Source of the DNA: Streptomyces flaveolus
Lineage (GTDB): Bacteria > Actinomycetota > Actinomycetes > Streptomycetales > Streptomycetaceae
NCBI RefSeq assembly: GCF_014648815.1
Contig: NZ_BMRV01000016.1
Location: 151,397 to 185,666, forward strand
DNA: 34,270 nt
Direction of reading: 5' to 3'
The translations under genes were made by a program, and so were the position numbers. The notes under the pieces are model-generated. The model did no database searches. It saw nothing but the letters and a program-made list of their open reading frames with translations, and was not told the DNA's origin. The number at the start of each line of letters is the position of its first letter. The first letter of the stretch is position 1. Below, one piece after another: positions 14,768 through 23,713 of this stretch.

Positions 14768-14779
14768 CCGACCAGTCGG
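14768..14779. promoter_or_regulatory. Short TetR-like palindrome
   Basis: CCGACCAGTCGG, a 12-bp element with 5-bp arms and a 2-base centre, lies 63 bases upstream of the serine beta-lactamase/esterase gene. It resembles TetR-family operators of actinobacteria. No TetR gene is nearby, so this is only a candidate. Confidence 0.3.
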
Positions 14780-14793
14780 TACGTTCTTCGGGG

Positions 14794-14817
14794 CCGGGCC
14801 GTGACATCGCGGCCCGG
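14794..14817. other. 8-bp stem-loop between the two hydrolase genes
   Basis: CCGGGCCG (14794-14801) pairs with CGGCCCGG (14810-14817) around an 8-base loop. It could be the terminator of the acetyl-xylan-esterase-like gene or part of the leader of the next gene, which starts 25 bases later. Confidence 0.35.
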
Positions 14818-14841
14818 TTTCCGGCGTACGACGGAGGGCCC

Positions 14842-16008
14842 ATGGCAGAGCACGAGGCACCGGTCGACGGCCGCTGCGACGCCCGCTTCGCGGCGGTGCG
14901 CAGCGCGTTCGAGGAGAACTTCCGGGAGCGGGGGGAACTGGGCGCCGCGGTGACGGTCACCGTCGACGGCGCGACGGTGGTGGACCTGTGGGGCGGCTGG
15001 GCCGACGCGGCCCGCACCCGCCCCTGGGAGCGGGACACGGTGGTCAACCTGTGGTCGACGTCCAAGGGCCCGACCGCCCTGTGCGCCCACATCCTCGCCG
15101 ACCGCGGACTGCTCGACCTCGACGCGCCGGTGGCCGCCTACTGGCCCGAGTTCGCCGCGTCGGGGAAGGACAAGGTGCTCGTACGGCATCTGCTGTCGCA
15201 CCGCGCCGGCCTGCCCGGTCTGCGGGAACCGCATCCGGTGGCCGCGCTGTACGACTGGGAGCAGACCACCGCCCGGCTGGCGGCCATGGAGCCCTGGTGG
15301 GAACCCGGCACCCGCTCCGGCTATCACGCGATCACCTACGGACACCTGGTCGGCGAGGTCGTGCGGCGTGTGTCGGGGCTGCTGCCCGGGGCGTTCCTCG
15401 CGCGCGAGGTGACCGGGCCGCTCGGGATCGACTTCACCATCGGACTGCCCGAGCGGGAGGCGGGGCGGGCGGCCGAGCTGGTGCATCCACGCGCCGCGTC
15501 CGGCAGCGAACAGGCCGCCGTCTTCGCCCAGTTGGCACCCGCGGCCCTGGCCGCGCTGACCAACCCCCCGGTGGGGGCGGCGGAGGCCAACACGGCGGCG
15601 TGGCGGGCCGCCGAGATCCCGGCGGCCAACGGGCACGGTACGGCGCGCGCGGTCGCCGCGCTGTACGGGATCTTCGCGGGCCGGGGCTCGTACGGCGGCC
15701 ACCGCCTGCTGTCCCCGGAGGCCGCCGAGCGGGTCCGCGAGGGGCAGGGCGCCTGCCGCGACCTGGTCCTCGGCGCCGGCTTCGCCCACGAGACGGAGAT
15801 CGGGCTCGGGCTGTGGCTCAGTGGCCCGAACGGCTCCTACGGGCCCAATCCGCGGGCTTTCGGACACGACGGCTTCGGCGGGTCCTCGGGGCTGGCGGAC
15901 CCCGAGGCCGGGGTCTCACTGGGCTATGCGATGAACCGCATGGGGCCGCACATCGCCGACGACCCGCGCAAGATGGCGCTGGTGGAGGCCCTGTACAGCG
16001 CCCTGTGA
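14842..16008 (+). CDS. Serine hydrolase, class C beta-lactamase / family VIII esterase fold
   Basis: 388 residues from ATG at 14842 (GGAGGG upstream). The beta-lactamase fold is shown by the S72-x-x-K75 motif in LWSTSKGP, the catalytic Tyr161 in RSGYHAITYGHLVGEVV, and HDGFGGSSG (His342) in place of the KTG box. A Tyr followed by H-A rather than x-N, and HxGFGG instead of KTG, is the pattern of carboxylesterases and D-amino-acid-type hydrolases rather than true beta-lactamases. There is no signal peptide, so it is cytoplasmic. A GntR regulator follows on the same strand. Confidence 0.9.
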   Translation: MAEHEAPVDGRCDARFAAVRSAFEENFRERGELGAAVTVTVDGATVVDLWGGWADAARTRPWERDTVVNLWSTSKGPTALCAHILADRGLLDLDAPVAAYWPEFAASGKDKVLVRHLLSHRAGLPGLREPHPVAALYDWEQTTARLAAMEPWWEPGTRSGYHAITYGHLVGEVVRRVSGLLPGAFLAREVTGPLGIDFTIGLPEREAGRAAELVHPRAASGSEQAAVFAQLAPAALAALTNPPVGAAEANTAAWRAAEIPAANGHGTARAVAALYGIFAGRGSYGGHRLLSPEAAERVREGQGACRDLVLGAGFAHETEIGLGLWLSGPNGSYGPNPRAFGHDGFGGSSGLADPEAGVSLGYAMNRMGPHIADDPRKMALVEALYSAL

Positions 16009-16056
16009 GGGGGCGCCCGACCCCGTGGCGAGGGGTGGTGGCCGCCCGCGGGTGCG

Positions 16057-16077
16057 GCCGGTTTCGGCCGAACCGGC
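16057..16077. terminator. Stem-loop after the serine hydrolase gene
   Basis: GCCGGTT (16057-16063) and AACCGGC (16071-16077) form a 7-bp stem around a 7-base loop, 48 bases after the stop codon. A likely factor-independent terminator of Streptomyces type, without a T-tract. Confidence 0.45.
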
Positions 16078-16092
16078 GGGCCGCACTTCCCT

Positions 16093-16108
16093 ACTGGTTT
16101 AGACCAAT
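16093..16108. promoter_or_regulatory. dre-like GntR/HutC operator
   Basis: ACTGGTTTAGACCAAT matches 14 of 16 positions of the DasR-type consensus A(C/G)TGGTCTAGACCA(C/G)T. It lies 63 bases upstream of the start of a HutC-type GntR regulator gene. Autoregulation by that protein, or control by DasR itself (which links amino-sugar supply to development), would both fit. Confidence 0.6.
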
Positions 16109-16171
16109 GGTAGTTCTGGTGGCGCACCGAGCCCGCACGGCTACCGTACGTCACCCACAGGAGGGTCCGGC

Positions 16172-16918
16172 ATGGCCCGCACCACCCCGCACGACGACCC
16201 TCTCCGCCCCGCGCCTTCGCCCCTGTACTGGCGGGTCGCCACCCAGTTGCTCGACGAGCTGCGACACGGGACCGTCCCGCCCGGTGAGCGGCTGCCGGGC
16301 GAGCGGCAGCTGGCCGAGCGGTTCGGGGTCAGCCGGGAGACGGTGCGCCAGGCCCTGGAGGTGCTGCGCCGGGAGGGCCTGGTCGCCACCGACCGGCGCG
16401 GCAGTCATGTCACCCTGCCGGGGCCGCCCGCCGAGAGCCCGGCGTCCCTCGCCTTCCCGGTCGGCGCCCGGGCGGCCGAGCCGTGCACCGGCGACCGGGC
16501 CACCGTGGCCTGGGAGGCCCCGCCGCCGGAGCACGCCGCGGCGCTGGGGCTGGCGCCGGGCCGGCCGACCCTGGTGCACCACTATCTGTCCGCGACCCCT
16601 GACGGCACCGGCCGGCGCACGGCCGTGACCTCGTTCTCCGCCGTGGCACTGGCCGAGGTCGAGGAGCTGGCCCGGTACCGCGACCGCGCCGACGGCTCCG
16701 CCACCGCCCAGTTGCGACGGGCCTACGACTGGATGCGCAGGGCAGGGCTGGCCCTGCACCACCGCGACACGATCACCCGGCTCGCGGACACCCCGGCGGT
16801 CCGGGTCACCCGGCGGGTGCACGACCAGTACGCGCGCCCGCTGGAGATCACCGATCTGGTGGTGGACTCCCAGCGGGACGCGCTCGTCTACGAGTTCACC
16901 CTGCCGGCGGCGGGCTGA
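16172..16918 (+). CDS. GntR-family (HutC subfamily) transcriptional regulator
   Basis: 248 residues from ATG at 16172 with ACAGGAGGG upstream. The GntR winged helix spans about 16-76 (PLYWRVATQLLDELRHGTVPPGERLPGERQLAERFGVSRETVRQALEVLRREGLV). The C-terminal UbiC-like ligand domain (about 95-245) has the HutC features VHHYLSATPDGT..TAVTSF and ITRLADTPAVRVTRRVHDQYARPLEITDLVVD. HutC-type repressors bind sugar phosphates, amino-acid derivatives or similar effectors. A dre-like operator lies upstream at 16093-16108. The target genes may include the preceding esterases, but this is inference. Confidence 0.93.
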   Translation: MARTTPHDDPLRPAPSPLYWRVATQLLDELRHGTVPPGERLPGERQLAERFGVSRETVRQALEVLRREGLVATDRRGSHVTLPGPPAESPASLAFPVGARAAEPCTGDRATVAWEAPPPEHAAALGLAPGRPTLVHHYLSATPDGTGRRTAVTSFSAVALAEVEELARYRDRADGSATAQLRRAYDWMRRAGLALHHRDTITRLADTPAVRVTRRVHDQYARPLEITDLVVDSQRDALVYEFTLPAAG

Positions 16919-16933
16919 CCGGGCAGTCGCCGC

Positions 16934-17659
16934 TCACGGCAGCCGCCGGGCCACGACCAGCCGGGCGCGGGGGCTGCCGTCGGGCCGGAGCCCGAAGCCG
17001 GGCAGGGCGTGCAGGTCGACCCGGAATCCGGTGCGCGCCAGCTCGCGGCCCACGTCGCCGAGCCGGAACGTCCGGTAGTACATGACGAACGGTGGCTTCC
17101 ACAGCGCGTTGCGCACGCGCATCGCCGTGTCGAAGCCCAGCAGCGTCCAGTACGCCCGGGAGCCGGGGCGGGGCGGGGCGCCGACGGGAAAGGCGAAGCA
17201 GCCGCCCGGCCGCAGCACGGAGCGCACCTGGGCGAACAGGTCCGGCAGTTCGCGGGGCAGGAAGTGCCCGAACGCGCCGAAACTCACCACGAGGTCGAAA
17301 ACGGGCCCGAACGGCAGGGCGCGGGCGTCCGCGCGCACCCAGGAGATCTCGGGGCCCTCGGGCACGGAGCGCCCCCGCGCCTCCGCCAGCATGCCCGCGC
17401 TGAAGTCGACGCCCGTGACCCGTTCCCGGCACACCCGGCCGAGGACGCGCACGCCCGCGCCCGTGCCGCAGCACAGGTCGAGTCCGGTGCCGAAGGGCCC
17501 CATCGGCTCCAGCGCCGCCGCCACGGCGTCCAGGACCCGGTCCGGCGTGCGGTACGGGGTGTGGTCGAACTTCGGGGCGAGCAGGTCGTAGCCGCGCTCG
17601 ACCGACGACAGCGCCTGGACGGCGAGTTCGCGCAGGGTGGGGCCTTCGGGGCTGAACAT
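16934..17659 (-). CDS. Class I SAM-dependent methyltransferase
   Basis: 241 residues. Motif I GLDLCCGTGAG is at 59-69, the acidic motif II in RVTGVDFSAGML about 80-90, motif III in VRADARALPF, and motif IV in FDLVVSFGAFGHF. The C-terminal region (FRLGDVGRELARTGFRVDLHALPGFGL) is typical of the UbiE/Mg-protoporphyrin-like small-molecule methyltransferases. The substrate is not predictable. It starts 4 bases after the stop of the PadR gene on the same strand, so the two form an operon in which the methyltransferase may modify or detoxify the PadR ligand. Confidence 0.88.
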   Translation of the reverse strand: MFSPEGPTLRELAVQALSSVERGYDLLAPKFDHTPYRTPDRVLDAVAAALEPMGPFGTGLDLCCGTGAGVRVLGRVCRERVTGVDFSAGMLAEARGRSVPEGPEISWVRADARALPFGPVFDLVVSFGAFGHFLPRELPDLFAQVRSVLRPGGCFAFPVGAPPRPGSRAYWTLLGFDTAMRVRNALWKPPFVMYYRTFRLGDVGRELARTGFRVDLHALPGFGLRPDGSPRARLVVARRLP

Positions 17660-17663
17660 CCGG

Positions 17664-18248
17664 TCAGCCTAGGGCCTGCCGGGCCGGGCCCGCGGGAGCG
17701 CGCTGTTCCAGCACCGAGAGAACGCGTTCGCACCAGCGGGCGTTGTCCTGCTCGAAGGTGATCCCGGCGGTCAGCGTGAGGTAGGGGCCGACGCGGTCCG
17801 CGTCGCGCAGGTACTCCTCCTCCGTGCGGCCGTCGAGGAGGCGCTCACGGACGCGTTCGTAGCGGGCGAGCTTGCCCAGGGCCCAGGACCTGCGCTCCTC
17901 GACCAGCGCGCGGACCTCCCCGGGGTCGACGCCGTCCATGGCCTGCATTTTGATCAGGAACTCGTCGCGGACGGCGGTGGGGCGCCGGGTCGGCTCGGCG
18001 GCGAAGGCGCTCAGCCGCTCCCGGCCGGCCTGCGTCAGCGAGAACAGGCGCTTGGTGGGCCGGCGCTCCTGCGGCACCGTCCGGGACTCGATCAGCCCCT
18101 CCCCCGCGAGGCGGTCCAGCTCCCGGTAGAGCTGCTGGGGTGTCGCGGGCCAGAAGTTGGCGAGCGAGACGTCGAAGACCTTGGACAGCTCGTAACCCGA
18201 CGCCTCGCCCTCCAGCAGGGCGGCCAGGACGGCGTACTTCAGAGACAT
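17664..18248 (-). CDS. PadR-family transcriptional regulator
   Basis: 194 residues. N-terminal PadR winged helix (LKYAVLAALLEGEASGYELSKVFDVSLANFWPATPQQLYRELDRLAGEGLI at 3-53), then a basic wing (QERRPTKRLFSLTQAGRERL). The C-terminal helical domain contains ALVEERRSWALGKLARYERVRERL and FEQDNARWCERVLSVLEQR. It is the first gene of a two-gene operon with the methyltransferase and is divergent from the SnoaL-like gene across a 68-base region with an unusually AT-rich near-palindrome (18289-18306). It probably represses both sides. Confidence 0.93.
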   Translation of the reverse strand: MSLKYAVLAALLEGEASGYELSKVFDVSLANFWPATPQQLYRELDRLAGEGLIESRTVPQERRPTKRLFSLTQAGRERLSAFAAEPTRRPTAVRDEFLIKMQAMDGVDPGEVRALVEERRSWALGKLARYERVRERLLDGRTEEEYLRDADRVGPYLTLTAGITFEQDNARWCERVLSVLEQRAPAGPARQALG

Positions 18249-18288
18249 GTCGACACGCTAGCAAGAAGTGGCTACTCTACTCCGCATT

Positions 18289-18306
18289 TATTCAAATAGT
18301 TTAATA
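18289..18306. promoter_or_regulatory. AT-rich near-palindrome, likely PadR operator
   Basis: TATTCAAATAGTTTAATA matches its own reverse complement at 7 of 9 positions per arm. It is almost pure A/T in a GC-rich chromosome. It sits immediately before the Shine-Dalgarno (GGGAGGG, 18307-18313) of the SnoaL-like gene and in the promoter region of the divergent PadR gene, so binding would affect both. Confidence 0.45.
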
Positions 18307-18316
18307 GGGAGGGACG

Positions 18317-18709
18317 ATGCAGGCATTCCGCGCGGCCGTCGAGGCGCACGACATGGACGCCGTCGAGGCGCTGCTGGCCGAGGACGTGGTCTTCACCAGC
18401 CCGGTCGTGTTCAAGCCGTACCACGGCAAGGCGATCACGGCGGCGATCCTGCGCGCGGTCGAGCGCGTCTTCGAGGACTTCCGGTACGAGCGGGTCATCG
18501 GCGAGGCGGACGGCCGTGACCACGCGCTGATGTTCGGCGCCCGGGTCGGCGACCGGGAGATCAGCGGCTGCGACTTCCTGCACCTCGACGAGGCCGGCCG
18601 CATCGACGAACTCACCGTGATGGTGCGCCCGCTGTCGGGCGCTCAGGCGCTGCAGGCGGCCATGGCGGCGCAGTTCGAGCGGATCGCCGAGGAGGCCCGG
18701 AGCGCCTGA
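18317..18709 (+). CDS. SnoaL/NTF2-like small protein
   Basis: 130 residues from ATG at 18317. The pattern is that of a SnoaL-like alpha+beta barrel: FRAAVEAHDMDAVEALLAEDVVFTSPVVFKPYHGKAITAAIL (helix, then the V-F-x-S-P strand and H-G-K turn), DHALMFGARVGDREISGCDFLHLDEAGRIDELTVMVRPL (central strands), and a C-terminal helix. Members are cyclases, isomerases, ester hydrolases or ligand binders, so the activity is not predictable. The divergent PadR-methyltransferase operon suggests a shared inducer. Confidence 0.85.
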   Translation: MQAFRAAVEAHDMDAVEALLAEDVVFTSPVVFKPYHGKAITAAILRAVERVFEDFRYERVIGEADGRDHALMFGARVGDREISGCDFLHLDEAGRIDELTVMVRPLSGAQALQAAMAAQFERIAEEARSA

Positions 18710-18728
18710 CGGGCGCGTGACGTCCCGA

Positions 18729-18757
18729 GCCCCGCCGGGCGCCGCGACCGGCGGGGC
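18729..18757. terminator. Terminator after the SnoaL-like gene
   Basis: GCCCCGCCGG (18729-18738) and CCGGCGGGGC (18748-18757) form a perfect 10-bp stem with a 9-base loop, 20 bases after the stop codon. It separates the SnoaL-like gene from the long leader of the Rho paralogue. Confidence 0.6.
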
Positions 18758-18839
18758 GTCGGCCTGCACGGAATACGCGCGGCGCCGTCCGCGTTGTGGA
18801 GGGTGTGGCGGTGAGGCCGTCCCGTCTTCCCACCAGATC

Positions 18840-19130
18840 ACCGCTCGTAGTGGTACAGTCCGAGCAGCACCTGTGCACGCCCCCCTTCGCCTTCGTTGGG
18901 TTTCTTCGGGCGCCGGTGCGATTCTCCCTTCGGTTCGCCGACCCGCCCGTCCTGATGCGACCGGCGCGTCCGCTTCTCGGCCCAACCTCGTGAGCAGGGT
19001 CTTTCCCCTGAAGTCCGAGGTGCCGTTCCCCGCCGTCCCCAGGGTGTCGTCCGCCCCCTGCGCGGCTTCCTCCCCCTTGCTTCTTCCTTCCGCATGTCTC
19101 ATGCCCGCGTCCGTGAAAGGACCGAACACC
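18840..19130 (+). promoter_or_regulatory. Long pyrimidine-rich leader of the Rho paralogue
   Basis: No separate gene is evident in the 373 bases between the terminator at 18729-18757 and the Rho-like start. TACAGT near 18853 is a possible -10, which would give a leader of about 270 bases. Much of 18880-19090 is rich in C and T (runs such as CGCCCCCCTTCGCCTTCG, TTCTCCCTTCGG and TCCCCCTTGCTTCTTCC). Rho genes commonly autoregulate by attenuation in such C-rich leaders. The reading frame of the gene stays open upstream to 18717, so an N-terminal extension cannot be excluded, but GAAAGGA (19115-19121) before ATG 19131 and the composition argue against it. Confidence 0.35.
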
Positions 19131-20270
<1,140 letters not shown>

Positions 20271-20387
20271 CGGCCGACCGGCGACCTGTCCGCCGCGTCC
20301 CGGGTCGCTACGGCCATCCGGGTGCTCGCGGGCGCGGCCCGGCCCGGGCAGCGTGGCGTCGCGCGGACACATTCCTACGTTTGCGGT

Positions 20388-21563
20388 ATGACTATCGGAT
20401 TCTCATCCCGGGCGACTCGGTCCACCTGTGTGCTCTGTGTGGCGGGCCTGCTGACGCTCATGCCCGCCGCCGCGGCCGCCCGCATGGTGCCGGACCCCGG
20501 TACGCCCGGCGGGCCGCGGGCCACGGCACCGCAGCCGTCCCTGCTGTACCGCTCCGGTACCCAGGCCCGGCTCCGCCCCGGCGCGCCGGAGGTCCCCGAT
20601 GTCTCCGCCCTGTCCTGGGTGGTGGCCGACGCCGGCAGCGGCGAGGTGCTGGCCGCGCACGACGCGCACCGCAAGCTGCCGCCGGCCAGCACCCTCAAGA
20701 CGCTGTTCGCGCTCACGGTGCTGCCGGTCCTGCCGGGCGGCATCAGCCACCGGGTGAGTACCGGGGAACTGTCGGACATCGGGCCCGGCAGCAGTCTGGT
20801 CGGCGTCGTGGAGGGCCACACGTACCGGGTCTCCGACCTCTGGAACGGCGTGTTCCTCAACTCCGGCAACGACGCCGTCCATGTCCTCGCCTCGCTCGTC
20901 GGCGGCTGGAGCGCCACCGCCGCCCGGATGCAGGCCGAGGCGCGTGCCCTCGGGGCCCGCGACACGCACGTGCGCTCACCCGACGGCTACGACGCGCCGG
21001 GCCAGGTCTCCTCTGCCTACGATCTGGCCGTCTTCGGGCGGGCGGGACTGCGCAACCCGGACTTCGCGCGGTACTGCGCCAGGATCGACGCGATGTTCCC
21101 CGACGGCGACGGGGACGCGTACGGGATCATGAACACCAACCGGCTGCTCACGGGTGCGGACGGGGTGGAGCCCTATCCCGGGCTGATCGGCATCAAGAAC
21201 GGCTACACCAGCAGCGCCGGCAACACGCTCGTCGCCGCCGCCCGGCGCGACGGCCGCACCCTGGTGGTGACCGTGATGAATCCTCAGGAGGGTGGTGGCC
21301 ACGCCGTGTACGAGGAGGCCCGCGCGCTGCTCGACTGGGGCTTCGGCGCCGCCGGGCGGGTGGACCCGGTCGGTTCGCTGTTGCCGGGGGGCACCCGGCC
21401 GCGGCCGGGCCCCGAGGCCGCACCCGCGGCGGCGAGCGCGGAGCCGGCCCCGGGCGAGCCGGGCTGGCCGGAGACCGGCGCGATCCTGGGCGCGGCCGGG
21501 CTCGGCGCGGGCGCCATGGCGCTGGCCCTGCGGCTCAAGGTCGGGCGGGTGGAGCGGGGTTGA
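20388..21563 (+). CDS. D-alanyl-D-alanine carboxypeptidase (low-molecular-weight PBP, peptidase S11)
   Basis: 391 residues. Signal peptide at 1-31 (STCVLCVAGLLTLMPAAAAA), Pro-rich linker, then the S11 domain: SxxK Ser101-Lys104 (PPASTLKTLF), SxN Ser159-Gly-Asn161 (FLNSGNDAV), and the third box as Lys270-Asn-Gly (GIKNGYTSSAGNT) instead of the usual KTG. A Pro/Ala linker and a C-terminal hydrophobic helix (TGAILGAAGLGAGAMALAL) with a basic end anchor it outside the membrane. It trims the terminal D-Ala from peptidoglycan stem peptides. The ATG at 20388 has no clear Shine-Dalgarno. TACGTT 6 bases upstream could be a -10 hexamer, so the mRNA may be leaderless. Confidence 0.92.
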   Translation: MTIGFSSRATRSTCVLCVAGLLTLMPAAAAARMVPDPGTPGGPRATAPQPSLLYRSGTQARLRPGAPEVPDVSALSWVVADAGSGEVLAAHDAHRKLPPASTLKTLFALTVLPVLPGGISHRVSTGELSDIGPGSSLVGVVEGHTYRVSDLWNGVFLNSGNDAVHVLASLVGGWSATAARMQAEARALGARDTHVRSPDGYDAPGQVSSAYDLAVFGRAGLRNPDFARYCARIDAMFPDGDGDAYGIMNTNRLLTGADGVEPYPGLIGIKNGYTSSAGNTLVAAARRDGRTLVVTVMNPQEGGGHAVYEEARALLDWGFGAAGRVDPVGSLLPGGTRPRPGPEAAPAAASAEPAPGEPGWPETGAILGAAGLGAGAMALALRLKVGRVERG

Positions 21564-21584
21564 CCGGCCGGCCGTCGGCCCGGG

Positions 21585-22508
21585 TCAGAACACCGACAGT
21601 CCCGTCAGCGTCGTGAAGCGGTCCAGAGCCGCCACCCCGGCGACCGAGTTGCCCCGCTCGTCCAGGCCGGGACTCCACACGCACAGCGTGCAGCGGCCGG
21701 GCACGACCGCGATGATGCCGCCGCCGACCCCGCTCTTGCCCGGCAGGCCGACCCGGTAGGCGAAGTCACCGGCCGCGTCGTACGTGCCGCAGGTCAGCAT
21801 CACCGCGTTGACCTGCTTGGCCTGGCTGCGGCTCAGCAGCCGGGTGCCGTCGGCGCGGACCCCGTGCCGGGCGAGGAACCCAGTGGCGAGGGCGAGGTCG
21901 GCGCAGGACGCGGCGACGGAGCACTGGCGGAAGTACTGCTCCAGCAGGACCGGCACCGGGTTGTCGATGTTGCCGTAGGACGCCATGAAGTGGCCGAGGG
22001 CGGCGTTCCGGTCGCCGTGGGCCGTCTCGGACGCGGCGACCTCCTCGTCGAAGGTCAGGTCCGGGTTGCCGCTCTCGGCACGCAGGAAGGCGAGGAGTTC
22101 GCCCGCCGCGTCGCCGGTACGGGTGTGCAGCCGGTCGGTGACGACCAGGGCGCCCGCGTTGATGAACGGGTTGCGCGGGATGCCGTTCTCGTACTCCAGC
22201 TGCACCAGGGAGTTGAACGGGTTGCCGGACGGTTCGCGGCCGACGTGCTCCCACAGGGCGTCGCCTTCGCGGGACAGGTCGAGGGCGAGGGTGAAGACCT
22301 TGGTGATGGACTGCGCGGAGAACGGCTCCCGCCACTCCCCCACGCCGTACACGGTGCCGTCCGGCTCGGCGACGGCCATGCCGAAGCGGCGCGGGTCGCA
22401 GGCGGCCAGCGCCGGGATGTAGTCGGCGGGCCGGCCGCTGCCGGGGGTCCGCTCGATCTCCTCGGCGATGCGCTCCAGGACCGGCTGGAAGGTCGTCGGC
22501 GTACTCAT
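21585..22508 (-). CDS. glsA: Glutaminase (GlsA type)
   Basis: 307 residues, the normal length of bacterial beta-lactamase-fold glutaminases, which convert L-glutamine to glutamate and ammonia. Seen: Ser67-x-x-Lys70 (FSAQSITKVFTLAL), GNPFNSLVQLEYENGIPRNPFINAGAL (about 94-120), ASYGNIDNPVPVLLEQYFRQCS, and the C-terminal VGLPGKSGVGGGIIAVVP. The start is unsettled: GGAGGG is 3 bases from ATG 22517, 6 from GTG 22514 and 12 from ATG 22508, all in frame. The gene converges with the carboxypeptidase gene (21 bases between stops) and diverges from the desaturase gene. Confidence 0.94.
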   Translation of the reverse strand: MSTPTTFQPVLERIAEEIERTPGSGRPADYIPALAACDPRRFGMAVAEPDGTVYGVGEWREPFSAQSITKVFTLALDLSREGDALWEHVGREPSGNPFNSLVQLEYENGIPRNPFINAGALVVTDRLHTRTGDAAGELLAFLRAESGNPDLTFDEEVAASETAHGDRNAALGHFMASYGNIDNPVPVLLEQYFRQCSVAASCADLALATGFLARHGVRADGTRLLSRSQAKQVNAVMLTCGTYDAAGDFAYRVGLPGKSGVGGGIIAVVPGRCTLCVWSPGLDERGNSVAGVAALDRFTTLTGLSVF

Positions 22509-22623
22509 GGTCACCATCTTCCCTCCGGGTGCGCCCCGGCGTCCGGGAGGTGGGGTTAGCTGCACCCCTTTTCGGGGGCAGACGTCATTCTGCGGGCGGA
22601 CGGCCGTTCACATACTGGAGCGT

Positions 22624-23682
22624 ATGGCCAATCCAACGGTGCTCATCGAGACGTCACCCGCCCGCGACGAGGAAAAGGGACGCGAAAAGGGAAGCGACTT
22701 TTCCGAACTGTCACGGCGCATAGCCGACGCGGGGCTGCTGCGGCGGCGCCCGCTGTATTACACGGTGCGTTTCGGGGCCGTCGCCCTCGCGCTCGCCGGC
22801 GTCGTCGCGGCCTTCACGGTCCTGGGGGACAGCTGGAGCCAGTTGACCGTCGCCGTGGCGGCGGCCGTCGTCTTCGGCCAGCTCGGGCTCGCCGCCCACG
22901 ACCTCGCCCACCGGCAGGTCTTCTCACGCCGACGCCCGAGCGAGGCGGGCGGTCTGCTGGTGGCCAACCTGTTGCTGGGCATGAGCTACGGCTGGTGGAT
23001 GAACAAGCACACCCGTCACCACGCCAATCCCAACCACGAGGAGAAGGACCCGGACGTCTCCCCCGACATCCTGGTCTGGTCACGGCGTCAGGCGAGCAGG
23101 GCCACGGGCCTTCCCCGGTTCATCGGAAAGCACCAGGCCGCCCTGTTCTTTCCGCTGCTGACGCTGGAAGGACTCAATCTGAGTTTCAGCAGTTTCAAGG
23201 CGCTGCGCAGCCCGTCGATGAAACGGCCGCTGCTGGAGGGAACACTGCTCGTCGCCCATTTCGTCCTGTACTTCGGCGGCCTGTTCACCGTCCTCTCCCC
23301 CGGCAAGGCGCTCGCTTTCGTCGCCGTGCACCAGGGCCTGTTCGGGATCTACCTGGGTTCGGTCTTCGCGCCCAACCACAAGGGCATGCCGATGATCGAG
23401 GAGGGCACGCGGCTCGACTTCCTGCGCCGGCAGGTCCTCACCTCCCGCAACGTGCGGGGCGGCGCGTTCGTCGACGCCTTCATGGGCGGCCTCAACTACC
23501 AGATCGAGCACCACCTGTTCCCCAGCATGCCGACGCCCGCCCTCGCCAGGGCCCAGGTCATCACCGAGCGGTACTGCGCCGAGCTGGGCGTCCCCTACCA
23601 CCAGACCGGACTGCTCGCCTCGCACCGGGAGGCGCTGCGCCACATGCGCAGGGTCGGGGAGCCGCTGCGCGACGCCCGCTGA
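22624..23682 (+). CDS. Membrane fatty-acid (acyl-CoA/acyl-lipid) desaturase
   Basis: 352 residues. The three histidine boxes that hold the di-iron centre are present: His92-DLA-His96, His129-TR-His132-His133 and QIE-His296-His297. Hydrophobic segments at about 48-70, 74-92, 108-126, 218-240 and 250-275 give the usual paired-helix topology. There is no fused cytochrome b5 domain, so electrons come from a separate ferredoxin or flavoprotein. The front QIEHHLFP signature is of the delta-5/delta-6-like front-end group and also occurs in actinobacterial delta-9-type enzymes, so regiospecificity is open. GGAG lies only 3 bases before ATG 22624, and CATACT just upstream could be a -10, so a leaderless message is possible. 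Confidence 0.9.
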   Translation: MANPTVLIETSPARDEEKGREKGSDFSELSRRIADAGLLRRRPLYYTVRFGAVALALAGVVAAFTVLGDSWSQLTVAVAAAVVFGQLGLAAHDLAHRQVFSRRRPSEAGGLLVANLLLGMSYGWWMNKHTRHHANPNHEEKDPDVSPDILVWSRRQASRATGLPRFIGKHQAALFFPLLTLEGLNLSFSSFKALRSPSMKRPLLEGTLLVAHFVLYFGGLFTVLSPGKALAFVAVHQGLFGIYLGSVFAPNHKGMPMIEEGTRLDFLRRQVLTSRNVRGGAFVDAFMGGLNYQIEHHLFPSMPTPALARAQVITERYCAELGVPYHQTGLLASHREALRHMRRVGEPLRDAR

Positions 23683-23713
23683 GGCGCGTGGCCGTCCCGC
23701 ACCGGCGCGGCGG

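Noticed and set aside
18717..19130. N-terminal extension of the Rho-like protein in the same open frame
   Set aside because: No start with a ribosome site, composition unlike the rest of the protein, and a good Shine-Dalgarno exists before ATG 19131. I kept it as an uncertainty only.
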